From Prinia subflava (taxonomy: Eukaryota; Chordata; Aves; Passeriformes; Cisticolidae): a stretch of DNA of 64,000 bases. The position numbers and the translations under genes are program-made. A model generated the notes under the pieces. The model did not search any database, was not told the origin of the DNA, and was given only the letters and a program-made list of their open reading frames with translations. Numbering within the stretch: position 1 is the first letter of the stretch; each line of letters starts with the position of its first letter. Shown here in pieces: positions 13,651-24,600 of the stretch. The stretch lies in assembly GCF_021018805.1 (NCBI RefSeq), contig NC_086250.1, forward strand, positions 66,785,322 through 66,849,321, given 5' to 3'.

Positions 13651-16300
13651 TCAAATGAGTCCAGGAAATTCCTCACTGACCTGCTATTGATTTTATGCAG
13701 AAAGAGCTCAGATCCTGCAGCAATGGGAAACATGCATGCCACTCATAACACATCTGGAAGCTTCTTCTGGAGCTGAAAACCCCAAACCATTAAGAGCCTC
13801 AGGCTCCTACATGCTTTTGGGCAGTGTGACTTGCACTATTTACAGAGAAATATGCTTGCCTTACACCCACACCTTAAATGAAAGACAAGGGGAATATTCT
13901 GCTCAAGGAGCCCTGACCTGGGGGAGGGATGGATGGCAGGCTGGCTCAGCAGCTCATTTCTGACCTTGAGATGAGGCTGGTCCTTTTGCTGATGGAGTAG
14001 GATGGGACTTTATTTTTTAGTTTACATCAAGTTTTATATGCCTAGAATTAAACATTTCTTGTGATCCCACTACAGCCAGTTGTAGCCCTGAGCAAGTGAA
14101 GTTCTGACACGTGGGTTTATCAAGGTGAATCATACAAACAGTGCCAGTCTGGGTGGATTAGAGACTCTCCATCCTCCACCTCTTAGAAGGCAGAGATTAC
14201 ATCTGACACCCAGAACAGCTGATTCTGTGCCTCACCAACCCTGGGTCCTGGGTTAGGGAGACTGCTTTGGCTTTTGTCACCTCTCCTGTGGTCCCTGTGG
14301 GCAATTCCAAGTTTGCATGAGTAATGCACAGACTATTCTAAATCACTGAGAGCTCAGGGTGGTGATGATCAGGCCATAAACATGGGATTCTAAGTGACAT
14401 TCACAGTGGCACCTTCCTGCCACTTTGAGAAGGGGGACACTTGAAGCTTGTGTCTATGTCAGGGGTCAGGGCTTTGGTCAGAACAGGCCAGAATGTCCTT
14501 TCTGCTCAGGAGCAGTAATTCTGATAGCTCTGTGGACACTCTGAGGGCAGCTACAAGTCTCCAGGCATTTGTGTGAAAGGGCAGTGAGGTTCTTCTGTGG
14601 GATTCAGGAGAGCCTGGGAGCGGAAGCTGGGAAGTGTGGGTGTGTGTGGTGTCCCCCAAGGCTTGTCCAGGCTGAAGAAAACCATCTGTCACATCAAGTG
14701 CTCCCTGCTGGCCTGGTGGGCACTCCAAAGATACAGCAGACAGGACACATGTGAACACCCATCCTCCATCCTTCCTGTGCATCCTGTTATCAATGGCTTT
14801 TCAGGATCCCACGGCTTTCTCCAAGCTTTACGTTTATCCCTGGAGACTCGGTGGGTTTTTGTTCTTTGTCAGGGACCAGAGACACAGTCTGTGTTAGAGA
14901 AGCACAAAAGCAGATTTTCTGCCAGGGAAAAAATTCTGTGGTTTGTCTATGAGCTGCAGAGGCACATCAGAAATGTGTAACAATCAAAGCTGAGAGTCCC
15001 AACAGAGCCATAGTTCAGCTATCATCTCTCTCCTTCCCCCTGACACGGACCTAGGAGATGAATTAGGAAGGTTTAGTGGACCTTTGTTCAAGTTTCTTGG
15101 TTGGTCACTCATCTACCACTTACCACAGCCTTGGGCTTCCTTTTCAGCTTCTTCCCCAAGCAGAGCCCTTCCAGCCTGTGTCTCTCTGTGGGGGCAGAGG
15201 GCTCTGCTGCCCGGGGCTCTCCCCTGGGGTCAAAGCTCTGCCCAAATTTTCAGTGAGCTGAGGCTGTGCTGCAGGAGAGGCATGGAGGTGACAAGTGCCT
15301 GCTGGATAGATTCCCAAATAACTCTCATATGAGAAGGGTGCTGCAGAATTTAAACCAGTTATGGTGGTGGGAAGCCAGAGGAGGTGGGGCACAGCAGAAG
15401 AGGGGAGAGGTAAAGGGCCAAGACCTGGGGTGAGGGCTGTGCACCCCACTGCTAAAACCATGGCTGGCTCTCAGCCATATGACCATTTCTTTGTAGGGTG
15501 ATATAGCTGCATGCTCTGCCGGGCCAAGGGGAAACAGAAAGATCAGCTTTAATTATTACAGCCCAAATTATATGATGGAATGAGCTGATCATGTAGCTCG
15601 TCTCTATGTCATAGTTGGCATGTGGAACAAATGCTTTCATTTCCAAGGATTATAGGCCAGAAATGTAGCTATTATAAATCCTCTTATCTATTCCACGAGG
15701 CCCGTAAGAAAACCTTTTGTTTTTATCATGGAAGTGCTGAAATATGTATGAAATGTCACTTGCCCTGCACACCCATAAATATGGCTCTTGCCTATCACGG
15801 TGCTTTCACTCAAGACATTATTTCATCCCCCTAGTATGTCATTAACCACACCACCCCTTCCTTATCAGCCCACTCCTGGCAGGGAGGAGCTCATGTGCTG
15901 CTTGTCCTGTTGTTTTCTGATCCTTTTGGGTTGGACACACAATCCCAGGTTTGGGTTGAGCGTGTGACCCTCCCTGCAAGGAGAGACACAAGGCTTGCAA
16001 CCTCCAGAGTCATTGATAAACTGGAAAAGTTTCCCTGGATCCAAGCCAAGCTAAACCTGTGCCTGATGGAGAGGTGACCATTTTCCTTCCTCTCAGAAGG
16101 GTCCTTGAGAGATGGCATGGAGAAGACACTCACAGCACTTACAGGCAGGGACTCTGTTACTCCATGTACCTTCTCTCCTAAGTTCCCTTTACTGCCCGAG
16201 GCAGCTGCTTTTCTGGTAGATACAGAAATTAATTTATTCTTAAAAATAAAAAGCAGAAAAGTGACACTCTCCCTTGGATCCACGCAGCAGCTCCTGACTA
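13651..16300. other. Gene-free interval; possible conserved AT-rich element at 15.5-15.8 kb
   Basis: No gene is supported. The part at 15,530-15,800 contains homeodomain-type TAATTA-like cores (TTTAATTATTACAG), GATCAT and other dense AT-rich motifs without simple repeats, a texture often seen in conserved non-coding elements. This is only a visual impression. Confidence 0.4.
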
Positions 16301-16304
16301 AGGA

Positions 16305-16420
16305 ATCCTACATTGCCCCATCAAATCTGGCTTTGAACACTTCCAGGGATGGAGTAGCCACAGTTTGCCTGAGCATCCCATTCCAGAGGCTCACCACAGT
16401 CAAGATACTTAAGTGTGATT
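16305..16420 (-). mobile_element. CR1 LINE fragment, internal 3' portion
   Basis: The plus strand shows, in the usual reverse order, the CR1 block TTTGAACACTTCCAGGGATG, followed by a degenerate AGCATCCCATTCCAGAGGCTCACCA-type block. These match the conserved CR1 3' region read from the minus strand. The outermost 3' terminus (the GATTCTATG repeats) is missing, so it is truncated at both ends. No coding capacity. Confidence 0.8.
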
Positions 16421-17835
16421 AAACTTTTCCAGGGGAAAGTGGTGGCCCCACGTAGTAGGGAGTTACATTTGTCTGGATGCTTCAGTGTTACATCCTGCAA
16501 CTACAGTAAATGCCTCCTTCACCAAAAATTTTGGTCTGCTAAAGTAAAGACTCACAAGACTTACCTCAAGTCCTCACTCCATTGTGATCTGTATCTTCCA
16601 GGATATCTGCCCTCTGTGTCCCCAAAATCTGCCTGAAATTTCTACTTCTTGAAAAAAGGAGATGGTTTTAGAGACAGAGTATCACTTATAAAACATGAAC
16701 AGAGCCCTTACAGCATACCCCATTCATCCATAAGCTCAAACCTAAACTAAACACCTGTGAGGCATCTTGGCAACATTTTGAGTCACTGCCTTCAAATGTC
16801 TGATGAACAATATTGTTTTTACATTTTCACCAAACTTGAAGAATTTTCTATTTAGAATTTCCTATCCAGAATCTTCTATCCAGAATTTTCCCACAGGGAA
16901 GGTTCAATTTGCAGCAAGTTTATGGTGCTGCCATCAGGGTGGTGAGGCAGCCTTCAGACAGCTGCTGAGGGATGAATGATGAGAGGGAGTGAAACGGTGC
17001 AAGGCATACAAAACCTTTGCCTGCAGATGGTGTGGCTCCCTCTTGGCATACACCCTTATGCTGGACACAATCAGCTTTACTCTCTTACAGGGACTTTCAC
17101 TGTGGCCACGAAATGGTGCAGCAGATGGAACCTGGTGTGCCCCAGAGCAGACAGAGCAGTGGAGAGCCAGGGAAATGGCAGAAGCTGGTGGAGCCTTCAC
17201 CCAGCATGTCCCAGTGGCATTCCCCTGCACTTCCTCTCTGTCACTGCTGCTGCCATCTCCTCCCCTCCATCCCCACGATTCCCGCTTTGCTTCTCTTCTC
17301 TCTCCATTCTGCCTCACTAAACTGATTTTCCTAAATCAATGCAGAATCTAATTCTCATTCATGGTCTTCTTTCCCCACCACAAGATTTTAAACAAGCTTC
17401 CAATTGGAAGAGAACATTTGCTCCTTGCCCCCCACACGGTTGCTTTGTGTAGTTTCTGTCAAAACAAAGCTGAGTGGCAGCAAACCATTCCCTGACCCGT
17501 CACTCGAGAGGCTCCCGTTGTCAGCAGCTTCTCCATAGCCTCCTCATCCATCCTCCTGCTCCACGCCGTGCCTTGGGTGTGTGACAGATTTGCAATCCAC
17601 ACTGCATTTGTAATGAGCCTGTCCTCCCTCTTTGGACGTCAAAGGCACCATTCTGAAAGTCAAGCTCAGCCTCTGACCTCTCGGAGCTTCCCTCTTATAT
17701 TTAATCTGGAAATACTACTCTGAAGGTGAATGTGATCTGCCTGCTTTATGCTCCAGCAGCGCCTCCCTGCCTTGCCAGGGGCTCTGCGGCGTTTTGCCAC
17801 TGCCAGCACAGAGCCCTCCAGGCTGCCTCACTCAC
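16421..17835. other. Gene-free interval with a degenerate tandem repeat
   Basis: No gene is supported. At about 16,844-16,896 a unit of 14-16 bases with core TCTATCCAGAAT occurs about three times in degenerate form. Several open frames at 16.9-17.35 kb overlap on both strands, are mutually exclusive and lack domains. A minus-strand donor-like site at 16,563 is discussed under rejected items. Confidence 0.45.
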
Positions 17836-17837
17836 AC

Positions 17838-18285
17838 TCATGTCCACGTCCCCAGGTGCCACAACAACACATCTTTTAAATACCTCCAGGACTCAGCCAC
17901 TTCCCTGGGCAGTCTGTTCCCTACTCTCACAGTAAAAAAAACCTTTCCTAACATCCAGCATAAACCTTCCCTGGTGCAACTTGAGACCTTTTCCTCTTGT
18001 CCTATCATTTGTTAATTGGGAGAAGAGACCAACCCCCACCTGCTACACCCTCCTGTCAGGGAGTTGCAGAGATGTTCCCCAGTCTCCTTTTCTCCAGGTT
18101 AAACACCCCCAGTTCCCCAAAAAGCTCTTCATCAGATTTGTGCTCCATACCCTTCCCAGCTCCATTGCCCTTTTCTGGAGTTGTTCCAGTCCCTCAACAT
18201 CTTTCTTGTCATGAGGGGCTCAGAACTGAACCCAGGATTCGAGGTGAGGCATCCCCAGTGCTGAACACAGGAGGATAACCCTTGC
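17838..18285 (-). mobile_element. CR1 LINE fragment, end of ORF2 into 3'UTR
   Basis: Read on the minus strand, the segment starts in the C-terminal coding region of CR1 ORF2, runs through the conserved CTGGAGAAAAGGAGACTG block that encodes the LEKRRL-type motif, and continues to CTGGAGGTATTTAAAAGATG, part of the CR1 3'UTR. The last ~60 bases of a full 3' end are absent. Frame breaks show that it is dead. Sub-family looks like one of the CR1-Y/F type, by memory only. Confidence 0.88.
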
Positions 18286-18913
18286 CTTGGTTCTGCTGGA
18301 CACATTATTGCTGGTACAGTCGATGGCAGGGCTCATCTGATCTAGCTCAAGTTTGGCTTGAACATAATTTTCCTCTGAATGCTGAAGGCATTCATTTATC
18401 AATGGGCAAAATCACAAAAAAAATAATAATTCAGCCTTTTGCTTCCTTCTGTATTTGGCATCAATGGATTTTTCAAAGGAATGGAGTTAGTATTTTAATA
18501 AGGAAAAGTAGAATAATTCTAATAAAACCTTTTCTTTTGAAATGGATAGATAAGCTTAATGACTTCAGCTGGAGCATGAGACAGGCAACACTAGGTTCAA
18601 GTGTCAAGATTAAATCTTAGATTTAGAGGTGGCTCCAGCCAGCTTTTTCAGTCAAATGCTGTGTAGCTCTCTGAGGCTTTATGTGATTTCTGAGCTTCAT
18701 CTCCTCCACATGTACTGCTGGCTTTATGGGGAGGTGGTGCCTGGTGCAGGGCTGTTGGGAGCCCTGCTTTCATGCTAGGCCTGAGTTACAACACTGTTTG
18801 ATGACAGATGTTTTTGATGTAATTCATGTTTCTGTCTGGTATTAGTACTATTCAAAATTTTGTCTTGTTTTGACAAATAGTTTAATGGCTTGCATTTGTC
18901 CTCTTTTTCTTTC

Positions 18914-18929
18914 TTTTTTTTTTTTTTTT
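18914..18929 (+). repeat. Poly(T) run (pyrimidine tract of candidate exon)
   Basis: Sixteen T in a row inside a longer pyrimidine-rich stretch starting near 18,899. There is no AG between it and the AG at 18,960-18,961, which is what a functional splice acceptor needs. Confidence 0.8.
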
Positions 18930-18961
18930 CCTGCTTTCTGTTGGAAAATGCAACATAAAAG

Positions 18962-19037
18962 GAAGAAGAAGATGAAGAAGAAGAGTCACCACAGAAGCAG
19001 CTGGATTTGCCAGTCTTGGAGCATGAGCCCTTATCAG
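18962..19037 (+). CDS. Candidate coding exon, acidic segment, gene unknown
   Basis: The stretch is preceded by a strong pyrimidine tract and the first AG after it, and followed by a donor reading TCAG then GTAGGA. In the frame beginning at the first base it is open for 25 codons plus one base: seven Glu with one Asp, then SPQKQLDLPVLEHEPLS. The frame has a stop (TAA) just upstream of the acceptor, as expected of an intron. The other two frames read poly-Arg with a stop or poly-Lys. The composition after the acidic run looks protein-like. Against it: the acidic run is a GAA-triplet repeat that could be a microsatellite, and no neighbouring exon was found, so the gene it would belong to is unknown. 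An internal exon of a plus-strand gene spanning this region is the alternative to chance. Confidence 0.35.
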
Positions 19038-20362
19038 GTAGGAGTGATGTTCAGAGCTTGCATCCATTCTGTGGAGCAAATTAAAACCAGTCTTTTCTAG
19101 ATGGGCCTGAGCTGGGATGATAATGTGCTGACATTCACATCATGGCAAATGAAAGGAGAGATATCTGTGATAACAGGCCTGGAAGTTGTTGCATGTCTAT
19201 TACAGCTTGCCTGTTGTCTTGGGATTTGTTTCAATTTGGGAACACGGTGGTTCTCTGGGTCAGGCATTTGCAGCTAATGCAATTGAAATTGGCTTTCACC
19301 TCCTCCCTTGCAAAAGATAGTGACTATGGGTACATGCAGTATTTGATCTCTCCCTCCATCTATACACTGCAGAGACAGGTTCTTACAGCATGAATAAAGA
19401 GGAATTTGTCCATATCCCCCTATAAAGAACTTCATTCCCTTTTTTCCTAACAAGAAACAATGGGTCATGAAACCTCTCTGTAATGTTTTGGATATGAATC
19501 CCAGACAGGCTAAAGGTTGTTAACTCCAGTTTGTTGGATCTTGCTGTTAAAATCACTGGCAATTCCCAAAACATCTGTTAAAAAGATATCCAGCAGAGTA
19601 TTTTTTCTGCCAGTCAGAGCCTATTTTGGTGGGAAGTTCCTGCTTCTCCTACCTTTACCTGGCCAGATTTATTTGGGAGCCTTGTGCACCTCCTGCTTCC
19701 AGACATTTGTTGGGGGAAGTGGACAACAGGTATTTCTTGTAAAGAGAAGCCTCCAGGCCTGCTAGGAGCACATCCATCATCAGTGTTACTGTCTCTTCTC
19801 AGGCCCAGGTGCTGTATCTGCTTTGTGGACTCAAAACCTGGAGGGATAAATGTTTTTCTCTTGTGGCTTTCTAGGCAAGGCAAAACAAAGGAGAGGACAG
19901 CACAGCTTTCAGCAGTTAGGGTTTCCCTCTGCCTTTCCCTCCCTGCCTGGTTTGCTGTGTGCAGAGCAATAAAATAAAACAAAACCTTCTCAGCAAATCT
20001 GTGGTTACAGATTAGGAGGGGAGCCTGTGTTTATTTTGGGCCCACCCAGCCAGCAAGTGAGACATCAGAGGTGGAAAAGGACCCTGGAGAGAGTTGCCTG
20101 GCCATCTATTCATGGTGTTTAAAATTTTCTGGGTGAGTGAATTAATTGCTTGGTAATATTCAGTGCTGGGACATGCATGTGCTGTAGCCTGAATTCTCTG
20201 TTTATTTATGATAATACAAACCCTGGTGCAAATGTTTGTCACCAGCTGCAGATGCTGAGGTTTAGGATGCTGGGACTGGAGAGGGGAAAACACAGCAACA
20301 ACAGAGCAGCTGCTGGTCAGGGCAGCACATCAGGACAAACCTGCTGAGGGACAGGATGGCAT
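19038..20362. other. Gene-free interval, no element recognised
   Basis: No supported gene or repeat family. Frames on both strands at 19.5-20.0 kb overlap and have no recognisable domain. Confidence 0.5.
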
Positions 20363-20367
20363 TTGAG

Positions 20368-20396
20368 CTTGATTTGATTTGATTTGATCTTTGATT
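20368..20396 (+). repeat. (TTTGA)n microsatellite at the edge of the retroviral fragment
   Basis: The unit TTTGA is repeated about four to five times, partly degenerate (one unit reads TCTTTGA). It runs directly into the integrase open frame, so the last unit overlaps the codons around the first catalytic Asp. Slippage of the viral sequence itself or a repeat at the integration breakpoint could both explain this. Confidence 0.8.
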
Positions 20397-20875
20397 TTAC
20401 AGAACTGCCCAGAAAGGGAGGGTATCGTTATCTATTGGTGCTAACTGATATCTTTTCAGGATGGCCAGAGGCCTTTCCTGCCAGGACAGCTAAGGCCCAA
20501 GAGGTGACCAAAGCACTGTTGCAAGAAATAATACCACAATTTGGAGTTCCAGCCACCATATCCTCAGATAGGGGGCCACACTTTACTTCAAAAATTGTAC
20601 AGCAAATAAGTCACCACCTGGGAATAGACTGGGAATTGCATAACCCATACCACCCTCAATCTAGTGGGCAAATGGAGAAAACAAACCATTTGATGAAACA
20701 ACAAATTGTGAGATTGGGGCAAGAAGCAAGTTTGCCCTGGCCCCAGGCTATCCCATTGGCATTATTGCGAATTCGGACAAAACCAAGGGCAAAAGAGAAA
20801 CGAAGCCCTTTTGAAATATTGTATGGGAAGCCATATGCAGTTCATGAGGGAACAACGGACTCGGAAAAAATGTAG
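20384..20875 (+). mobile_element. Endogenous retrovirus pol fragment: integrase catalytic core
   Basis: An uninterrupted 163-codon frame matches the core domain of gammaretrovirus-like integrase. Integrase joins viral cDNA to host DNA. The first catalytic Asp lies at codon 4 (within DFTEL), the second at codon 62 (SSDRGPHF) and the Glu at codon 98 (SSGQMEK). Thirty-five residues separate the second Asp and the Glu, the classic DD(35)E spacing. The conserved PFEILYGKP block follows near codon 142. The piece lacks the zinc-binding N-terminal domain, the C-terminal DNA-binding domain, the rest of pol, gag, env and any LTR that I can see. Homology seems to stop shortly before the TAG at 20,873-20,875. 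The first codon is TTG, so no true start is implied. It is a truncated relic and should not be functional. The absence of stops suggests it is fairly young or by chance undamaged. Confidence 0.93.
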
Positions 20876-21520
20876 GGAGGGAAAAAAAGCCTTAAACCCA
20901 ATCTGTGCCATCTTCCCCACTCATGTCAGCTCTGACCCAGCCTGGCATGGACACACAGGGCTCACGTGCAGCAGCGTCTGTGCCACATCCTGCCAGCAGC
21001 GTTGCAGGGATGCAGCAGTGAAATGAAACATTTGCACTGGTGTAGCTTTCACCCTTCATCAGTTGCAATCAGTCACAAGGTTGCTTTTATTTTCTGTGGC
21101 AGAGAAATGAAAGGGAACCTCCTGGCTCTGGCATTTACAATCCAACAGGCAAATTGGTGAGCAGAGATGCTCTGAGAAGCACACAGCTCTTGGGCTGGTG
21201 TTTCAGGAGCCAAGTGGAGATCAATATTGAGCCCTCTGAACCACAATTTATCTAAACTCCACCAAAGAGGGAACATGAGCAAGGCTTATGTAATTTTCCA
21301 AGCAGATGAATAACAAATATTTTCCATGTAAAGTCTGAAAAGCTCAGACATAATTTTGTTATTGTTTTTTAATATTGCTCACAGGAATGTGTCTTTTTAA
21401 AAAATAAAACCCCACATATTTTCCTGACTTAAAAACAGAATGGCGCCAACAGAAAGGCAAGTTTGTGAAGAAAATACTCTTAAAAAAAACAAACAACAAA
21501 AGGATCGTTTTTAATAAATC
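20876..21520. other. Gene-free interval right of the retroviral fragment
   Basis: I see no env, gag or LTR sequence here that would extend the retroviral fragment. No terminal TG...CA LTR structure, primer-binding site or polypurine tract was recognised within several hundred bases either side. Confidence 0.5.
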
Positions 21521-21524
21521 ATAA

Positions 21525-21675
21525 AATAATGGAATAAACTGAGAGAGTGGTTTGGATTGGAAGGGACCTTAAAGACTATCTAGCCCACCTCTCCTGCCAT
21601 GGACAGGGCCACCTCTCACCTAGATCAGGTTGCTTAAAGTCCCACCCAACCTGGCCTTGAACACTCCCAAGGATG
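21525..21675 (-). mobile_element. CR1 LINE fragment, 3' end
   Basis: The plus strand shows the conserved reverse-oriented CR1 3' end: a degenerate AATAATGGAATAA terminus, GTTTGGATTGGAAGGGACC, a CTTAAAGACTATCTAG-type block, CTGCCATGGACAGGG, and ACCTGGCCTTGAACACT. This is the most typical CR1 end in the window and is little diverged in its core. It is strongly 5'-truncated and has no coding capacity. Confidence 0.93.
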
Positions 21676-24600
21676 AATATCTGAACAAAACTCTGTTCAG
21701 GGCAAGATCCCAAGAGGAACTGGGAGGAGAGACAAAAGCTCTGGGAACCACTGTGATGTCCAGCTGCTATCTGCATCTGTCTGCAGATGACTCTGCAGCA
21801 CAGAACAGCCTTTCCCAGTCCAGGCTGCCCATGGAAGCTGGCAGGAGCTGTGCTGGGTGGCAGTGAAGCTGCTTTGCATGGTGAGGCTGAGGGAGTTTTC
21901 CCCTCAGCACCTTCTTAGGCCTCCCTCCAGGTAGGCACTAGATCAGGATCTTCCTCTTCTGCGATTGCCTAGGCCTGTTTTGGCAAAAAGGGGTTAATTT
22001 TGACCACTGGCAGCACCCATGTGTTGCTGAGGACCTTCCTGGTGAGCCTGCAGGTTCCAATGAGCTGCAAAGAGTGGAAGAATGAGCAGCACCCCTGGCA
22101 GAGCCAGGAGGAAAGGCTGAGGACGTTTGGCTGCCTAGGGAGTGAAAGAGCAGGGGAAGCTCTGCCACAAATTCCTCATGTTAGCATCTGCTGCCCTTGC
22201 TGCAGGAAGCCAGCTCCATGTTCACTCCCAGGGCTAGAGCAGGCTGTCACACTGCTGCTCCTCATGCTCTTTGGTGACAGGTCCCTCCACAGCTCTGGGC
22301 CACTACCTAAACATTTGCAGCACAGGGATCCCTGCTAAGGGCTTCAATGTGAGCCCTGTGCCATGCAAGGAGCAAGGTTTGTCAGCCCTCTCACCACTGC
22401 TTTGCCACTGCAACCTCAGCAGGCCCATCCTCCATCACCTCTCCCAACACAGACACCACCAGCAACGCTGTGAGTTCCACAGGGACACAGCACCCAGGGA
22501 AAAGTCAGCTCCACACACCAGCCAAAAAGCACCCAGCCCTCCTCCACAGACCTTGAAAGCAAAGCCAAAGTAGGAAACCAAGGGAAACGAAGGAAAAACA
22601 ACATTCTGGCTCTTTGCTAAAGAAAACCCTCAGGGTGGCTCCTCTCTTCTTGCTGCTGTGGTGTGGTTACAGCTGCACCACAAGCCAACTGGCCATGATC
22701 CAAGCAAAGCAGAAAGCACATTTCTGGGCAGAAATCAGGGGCTTTGCAGGTAACTGGCAAGTGGATGTAGCTGCAGTAATTTAATACATTAAGAACTCTG
22801 ACTGGATGTGCTGCCCATCTGCTTCTGCACCAGGGAGGAGGATTAAATCTTCTAGTGATAAAGAATATGGAAATGCCAGCTCTGGATGGTGAGCTGCCCA
22901 GTGAGACGAGGGCATGTGTTCATTCCTGCAGCCTTTCAGGTCAGCCTGTGCTGTTGGTGACACAAAGCAAACATCTGCACTGTTGCAAAGTGACTTTTTT
23001 TTAAAAATGCCTTTCTTAATCTAGGGCAGACTTCCTTCAATTCTGGCAGGATCAAGCCACAGGTATTTTTAACCAGCGCTGAAGCAACTGCATTTTTGCT
23101 TAGCTGCACAAGAGTTTTCCGGGTTCAGCAGGTCTCTCCTCTGCTCACGGCTCTCTGCTGTTCACAGGACTTCTCCAACAAGCCACAACTTCCTTCTACA
23201 GCTACCAGAGAATTAAATATTTTGTGACCTGGAACTTTATCCTTTTCTAAGATAGCAGCTACCATGATAAAAGCCTCAACTGCCCAAGGTGTTTCTACCC
23301 TTGGCAAAAAAGCTGCTTGAGCAAAAGTGGAGCCGCAGGTTAAAAAACAGCAAATGAGGCAGGTCCTGAGGAAGTATCTTGCTGAAGTAACCCACTGGTG
23401 CAAAGTGGAGTTCAGCCTCTAATTTGGGTCTTGCAAACCAGCAAATACCTCATGATCCAGATTAACCTCCCTGAACACACTGCAGTTTTCTTTCTATCAG
23501 TGACTGGTGGTCAAGCCTGTCATGACCTTGCAGCAGGAGTGTGAGTCTGTGGGTAGAAAGATCTGGGCTCTGTTTCCATCCCTGTTACACAGCACCCATT
23601 GTAGGGTTCATGTGTGTTACTCTCTGCAATGCCATGTATAAACAGGAAGCTGAAAATCCCAGGAAGAGCTGGAAATAAGAGAGAAGAAAGGGCCCAAGGC
23701 AGGTGGGTGTTTTATAACGTGGAGCTCCCTCAACGTGGCTTACCCTCCATTGACAAAAATTCTCTTCTTGCTCAAAGCATGACCAGCATCACAGATGCTC
23801 TTCCAAATTATAGTCTGTTTGTTTACATTGAGACAAAAAAAGAACTTCAAAAAAATCCCTTCCTGCAGCCCAGGATGCAAATATACAGCACACACCTTGA
23901 ATACAACTTAAAATAACAACCCATGGCACATGTGACTTGATCCAAAGGTGCAGGGCCTGAAGCACCAGGCAGCTCAAACTGCTTTGGGCATTGCTTTCCA
24001 AAAAGCAGATGGTTTGCAGTTTCCTTTTTGGTGTGGTTGATAGGCAAGCACATGTTGGGGGATTTTCTGTGATTCTTGAAATGGCCAAGTGGAGTGGGGA
24101 ATCTGGAGGGATTTCTGGTATTTCCTACTTTCAATCAGACTAAATATACTTAAGGATGACCTTTATCTTGATATCTTACCCCTACCTCTTCTAATCCTGA
24201 TGTGAAAAACAAAGTAAAGAGATTCCTGGAAATGTGAGGTTAAGGAAAAAAAAAAAAAAGGTGCTGGTCCTCCTCTTTTTCCATCTCTGGAAAGGGAATG
24301 TGGTCATTAAGGGGTTTGGCAGTTCAGCTTGGTTATTTTATTCCATATAAATCCAGAGTTCTTTCATTGTGCTCAGTGAAACTTTCCTCACCTTCTGCTT
24401 TTTTTTTATAGAAAATGTAAATCACTTATATTTAAACTACTTTTGGACCACCATAGATCCCTAGCCATTAAAAACTTCTTACTGGAGGAATTAAGGCTCT
24501 CAGTTAAAATATCAGTATCCTTGAAACAGAGTCAGCAGAACTTCTGACCAAATAAAGCTTTTGCTTTAATCATAAAAGTTGTTCCCCAAAGCAAATTCCA

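Noticed and set aside
16565..16632. Possible minus-strand exon with a strong donor (TTGAG followed by GTAAGT)
   Set aside because: One frame is open (ADFGDTEGRYPGRYRSQ), but no neighbouring exon or gene context was found, and the acceptor is only moderate. It stays a weak candidate.
22080..22160. Weak resemblance to CR1 coding orientation (GAGGAAAGGCTGAGGA)
   Set aside because: Only about 20 bases match. Flanks do not continue the CR1 sequence.
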